Both the position numbers and the translations under genes were made by a program. A DNA stretch of 64,000 nt from Leucaena leucocephala (taxonomy: Eukaryota > Streptophyta > Magnoliopsida > Fabales > Fabaceae), in contig CM073550.1 in assembly GCA_037074615.1 (NCBI GenBank), positions 13,720,001-13,784,000 of the forward strand, in the 5' to 3' direction. The notes under the pieces are model-generated. The model worked only from the letters and a program-made list of their open reading frames with translations, searched no databases and was not told where the DNA came from. This document shows, one piece after another, positions 59,699-64,000 of the stretch (its first letter is position 1; the number at the start of each line of letters is the position of its first letter).

Positions 59699-62600
59699 TT
59701 ATTGTGCAGTTTCACTCAAAGCCACAGGAACATTATCTTGCAGTATTTTTTCAATAGGATTCTCCAATGCCCAGACAGCTGCATCCATATATCCAACCTC
59801 AAAGAGATGGTCAAGGATTTCATCATCTGCTGGCTCAAGTGCCCAGTTGAATAGCTGGAAATAATTTCAAAGCTTAACTTTCATTGCCCCATTCAATGCC
59901 TAAATTTTCTTACGAGTCAGCTCAGCAATCAAATTGCACAAATATTAACACATCAAAGTTCTTCTACAATTCAGCTCCACACTATTGGTCCTTTTAGAAT
60001 AGCTCGTTCACATGTTACAATGGATCAGACTTATACATATAATTATTTAATATCAGGCTATTCAGTTAAAATAGAAGCGTATGATTCTCTAGTAATAACA
60101 TGACAGGCGTATGATTTAAATGAAAAACTAGACAAGTGCCTGCAAAAATTATCCACCTACATGTTCTGATTAGAAAACCTAATAATAATAATAATAACAA
60201 TTATCCAAGAAACTGTATTTAATTTTTTTCTTTCTATTACAATTCTATTAAAGAACCTGACAGCAGGCACTCAAGAATTGCACTGATGTTTATTCATACC
60301 CTAAAAAAAACTGCATTGGTTACCTGTCGAGGACCAGCCCTGTTTTCAGGATTGCAGTCTGGACTGATCCCTATCCTCCTGAGTCCCAATCGGCTTGCTG
60401 GGAAAGCACAAACACGAACCTAAAAAAACAAAACGAACTTTATTGAGGAAATGCTGGAAAATAGACGTAGCATATCATAACTATTTTCAATCATTTTAGG
60501 GACAAATACTGGAAAATATTGATGTTGATAAATGAACTTGACCGATGAAACTTTAAATCATACAGTATTTTGGAATTTTCAATTGCGTAGCCATATTAAT
60601 TTAACAATTCTATAATGCCCCTCAACGCACTTAATTTCTAAGTTAAAAAAATAAATAATCATTGGGATGAATCTAAAGAGTTCAACTAGTACATTAAGGC
60701 ATTGATATACCGTTTGTGTAGCAGATGTTGGTGGCATAAACAATGTCAAACCCCCATCAATGCATAGACGATTTCTAAAAATTGTTGCTGGCCTTGGTGC
60801 GAGATATCTGAAGAGTGACATAAAAGTTATTAACTTTAAGTTTTCCTTAATAATTTATGATGATGGATGGGTCAAAATCAATGTGAAATAGTATACTAAC
60901 AAATCACCCTGGAATAAAGGAAGAAGTAAAAACAGCATTGATGAGATCTTCCTTGGATTCAAACCGATCTACCAATAAACCCCTGGGTCTCCAAAAAAGC
61001 TGTGTCACAGCAACTGCAACAGAAGAAGCAATGAAATAAGAAACAGTAAAAGCCATCATTTGTAGGTTCATTAAACAAATGAAGCTCTCAGCATCACTTA
61101 TTTCATTACAAATTCTTCTGTTAAAAAAAAAAATTGGAACTTCCAAAATAGCTGTCTTGCCTCTAATTCTCCCATTAGATCTGATATGAATGTCATCTGG
61201 CAAAAAATTTTCAAGAACATTGCGGAGGACAGCCTGTACAGAACAAAATTTGAAGCAGAAGTGAAATTTGAGCTTACAAAAAGGATATCACTCACAAGCA
61301 CACATACTACAATTGAGGTCAACCTCAAAGTAACTTCCCATCAAGGACATTAAATTCATTCAATTTTCACAACATTAAGGTACAAAGCTCACAGGATCAT
61401 TCTTTCATTTATACTCACACACTATTATATGAACTGCCTCTTTTTATTTTTCCATCCTGAAAGAATTTATCATTAAGCGTAAGTCATGTAAACAATAGCA
61501 GTAGTGAAATTTCCTGCAGAAAACTGCAACAATCAGCATTGCTACATAATCTTATTATTTGTAAGGCAAATGGAAGAATGAAACGGGGTCACCACAGAAT
61601 TTCTGCTTCAACGAATGAGAGAAAAGACATCATAAAAATAAGGGGTCGTAAAATAAGAAATTTTTTTCTCAAGGCAATAACAATAATTTTCTCAAGCACA
61701 CTTAGGAGCAAATTTCATAGAGAAAACATTTTTTGTCAAGTTTTACCCTCACACGGGAGCTTTAGGGGACTAATGAATACCAAAGAAAAAAAAATAAATT
61801 GTCATGATTGTAAAGTAAAACCCAGAATTCAAATAATTGACACATAAATCCTCTGGGGACCAAATCATACATTTTTACATTTTCTAATATGTCATCTAAA
61901 AGCAATTCTCACAAACAACAAAGAAAATGGTTTCGTCATTAATCAATAAAATGCTCCACAACAAGAATTGTAAATTGGCCTTGGTTACTTATGTCTTACA
62001 TATACGACTAGATAAAATTCTTACGGATTAAAAGCATACCCCCAGTCGAAATGCAGTTCCCCGGCTCCGACAATCTTCAGCCAATATTTTGGTAGCTTTC
62101 AGGGCCTCTTCCATACTAGCTCCAGAGGCAACTACAGCACAGACTATAGCTCCAGCAGAGGAACCAGCCAATGGCGTGGTTTCCTGCTTCAATAAATAAA
62201 CCGAATAAGTCTTCATTTCAAAGAGGTATAATAAACAAACGTGCATATTAAACATGGAATAAAACAAATAATGCCAAAAGATACATCACTTATCATTGTA
62301 GAGTAGAAAACAAAGTACATCATAAATCGTTAAAAGAATTCCAAAACGGGGGATTATCAAGTGCCAACAGTTTTCAAAATAACTACTTATATTCGTATGA
62401 GCATAGATAAACTTTTAGACCTTGTCGCAAACTTGTAATTGGAAATAGAAACTCCGGAGTCACAAATATTCTATCTCGAAAACAGCAATCAATTGACAAA
62501 ATAACAGTAACATTCGGACTGGCGTCCTAACCCCGAAATTAATAGTCCACCTTAATGTAGCCCTTCTCAATGAGAAAGTTAGCGACTCCAAGATGATAAG

Positions 62601-63060
62601 GAAACAAAAGTCCAGCTGCCGAGAAGCTAAACCCAGGGCTGGTGACTACGCGCCTTTCTCGCTCAGCCTCAGCGTCCTCAACCCTCTGCTCCCACACGAC
62701 CTCAGGCTCAACTTCATCCTCAATCACCGCTTCAATCCGGTCCTCGTGAAACGCTCCTTTCTTGGTAGAACTCTCAAACAAGGTCACAGAGCTGGAATCG
62801 CCGCCAACAGTGTTGCTACTCCGGCGATTAATCAGTCGCGAAGCAAGTCCCAAGAAAATCTCGCCGGTGGCTACGGCCAATGATTTTTCATCAGAGGAAG
62901 GTGGCGGAGGGGTGACGGAGTTTTGGAGCTTACGAGGCGGCAAGGAATTGACGATGAAGCTGAGCGTAGGGGTGCGAGGGGGAAGAAGGAGAAGAGAATT
63001 ATTAGGGTTAGGGTTATGGAGAGGGGAGGGAAAGCGAAGGGAGGAGAAGGAAGAAGCCAT
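59699..63060 (-). CDS. Patatin-like phospholipase domain protein, plastid-type
   Basis: Exons on the minus strand: 63060-62551, 62183-62040, 61233-61161, 61013-60908, 60807-60711, 60419-60324 and 59854-59699; 393 residues. The Ser/Pro-rich N-terminus (MASSFSSLRFPSPLHNPNPN) looks like a chloroplast transit peptide. The patatin fold shows FSAAGLLFPYHLGVANFL, the nucleophile elbow AGSSAG with Ser179, and the catalytic Asp in CIDGGLTLF (Asp295), the Ser-Asp dyad of lipid acyl hydrolases. FRLG/AVLRNVLENFLPDD and RPRGLLVDRF continue the domain. It resembles Arabidopsis acyl-hydrolase/lysophospholipase-superfamily proteins such as AT1G33270. The intron after exon 3 uses a GC donor (AGAG/GCAAGA); the others are GT-AG. 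The ORF is complete, so the protein is probably active on plastid lipids (inference). Confidence 0.93.
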
Positions 63061-63229
63061 GAAGGAAGGAGGAGAGAAGGCTCCTTCTCAGGCTTCTTCG
63101 TTGGGATGTTTTTGTGAGACGACGAAGTCGAAGTCGAAGTCGAAGCCCCAAAAAATATGAATGGAAATCGTCGGTTGGTTTGGGATCAGTTCGGCCGTTT
63201 GGCTGCTCAGCCCGCACTTTAACTAAATT

Positions 63230-64000
63230 TAACTAACTAACCGCACATTCCAATCTCTTGGATTCTTTCTAATCCGAAAATCTTTTTAAAAGCTCAAAAA
63301 TTATGTTTAAATTGATATTAAAGCCAAATAATTTTCTTTAGAAAATTAAATCCGACTTGAAACTACGTATAAAAGTGAAAGAAGCATTCAAACTGATTTT
63401 TTTTTTAAAAAAAAAGTATCTAAATATAAATTATATTATAAGAAAATTTTAAAAACATAGCTCTTAGATTTTAAAATTTTAAATTAGAAATTTCTATAAA
63501 AATATATTATTATTTATTTTATAAAAATAATAAATAGCTTAAAATATAATAAATAAACCGGCTTAAAATTTTATAATTTAAGTAATACTTTTTTTTAGAT
63601 TTTTCTTACATTATACTTATTAACTTTTTTAATTTAGACATTGTACTTCTGATTATTCTTTTTAAATGTAATTAGGATATTAGGCTTGAATATTAATAAC
63701 CATTACTAGAAACCGCCGGACCCTTCATCTGTATTTGAGTCTAGGCGGGCATCGTTGCTAGAAACATTTCTTTTTGTTTTCAAAAATGAAAATTCACGAG
63801 ATTTCCAAATTAGAGAGAGAGAGAGAGATTGGGAATTTAGTGGGCCACAATAACTTTTCATTTATCAATTTGGGTTTACTTATTTTAAAGAGTATTTTAA
63901 AAATATAATTCCGAGTTGAATATACCAAATTATTATGATCTATCCAAATTTTTACTTGAAAATAACCTTAATTATATTACAAAAAGTAAAAAATAATAAG
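63230..64000. other. AT-rich intergenic region at the window end
   Basis: Upstream of the patatin gene; A/T-rich with a (GA)n run at about 63812-63828. No gene seen. Confidence 0.5.

Noticed and set aside
1..64000. CRISPR arrays, operons, bacterial origins or phage genes
   Set aside because: The window is plant nuclear DNA; its repeats are transposon ends, minisatellite units or microsatellites, not spaced direct-repeat arrays.

Overview
This is nuclear DNA from a flowering plant, almost certainly a eudicot. The evidence is spliced genes with plant-specific families (a DUF1644 protein, SGS3, a MEKK1-like MAPKKK, a RABB1 GTPase), long AT-rich intergenic DNA, plant transposon families (hAT, Mutator-like, TRIM, MITEs, LINE) and a MIR394 precursor. 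The species cannot be read from the sequence. Exon boundaries below come from translating by eye and placing them at GT/AG sites (one GC/AG).

Layout. 1-2950: 3' part of a MEKK1-like kinase gene (+). 4303-7916: NDC80 kinetochore gene (-) with two reading-frame breaks. 8781-18147: a complete hAT transposon with TIRs, an 8-bp target duplication (one mismatch) and an intact transposase ORF. A 5.07-kb Mutator-like element (9095-14166, 171-bp TIRs, perfect 9-bp target duplication) is nested in it. It carries pieces of at least three host genes (ABCG transporter, VPS26, and probably a RAVE/DMXL WD40 protein) plus a palindromic 21-bp minisatellite. 18156-22190: AT-rich DNA with three copies of a MITE-like family. 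22200-25690: DUF1644 gene (+) with a long 5'-UTR intron. 26645-29880: MRT4 ribosome-assembly factor (+), eight exons. 31260-31565: rearranged duplicate of parts of the next gene. 32550-33010: second, truncated hAT-like element. 34363-39085: lung-seven-transmembrane (TMEM87/GPR107-like) gene (-). 40490-41050: short hairpin and LINE 3' end. 42296-42943: intronless, divergent RABB1 GTPase (+). 43000-49080: AT-rich DNA with three more MITE-like copies and an unidentified gene fragment. 49090-53617: SGS3 (+), with a 480-bp palindromic TRIM-like element inserted next to its start codon. 56484-56730: MIR394 hairpin (-). 59699-63060: plastid-type patatin-like acyl hydrolase (-), with one GC-AG intron.

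The genes form no operon or single pathway; this is an ordinary mosaic of housekeeping and regulatory genes separated by transposons. The most striking arrangement is at SGS3. SGS3 is an RNA-silencing factor that works with RDR6 on RNA templates. Its leader holds a near-perfect inverted repeat (217-bp arms, 37-bp spacer) flanked by a 5-bp target duplication. If transcribed it would fold into long dsRNA, and it leaves the first upstream ATG with a 12-codon reading frame. Also notable are the two-level nested transposon, the NDC80 frame breaks, and the RABB1 copy with altered guanine-recognition motifs.
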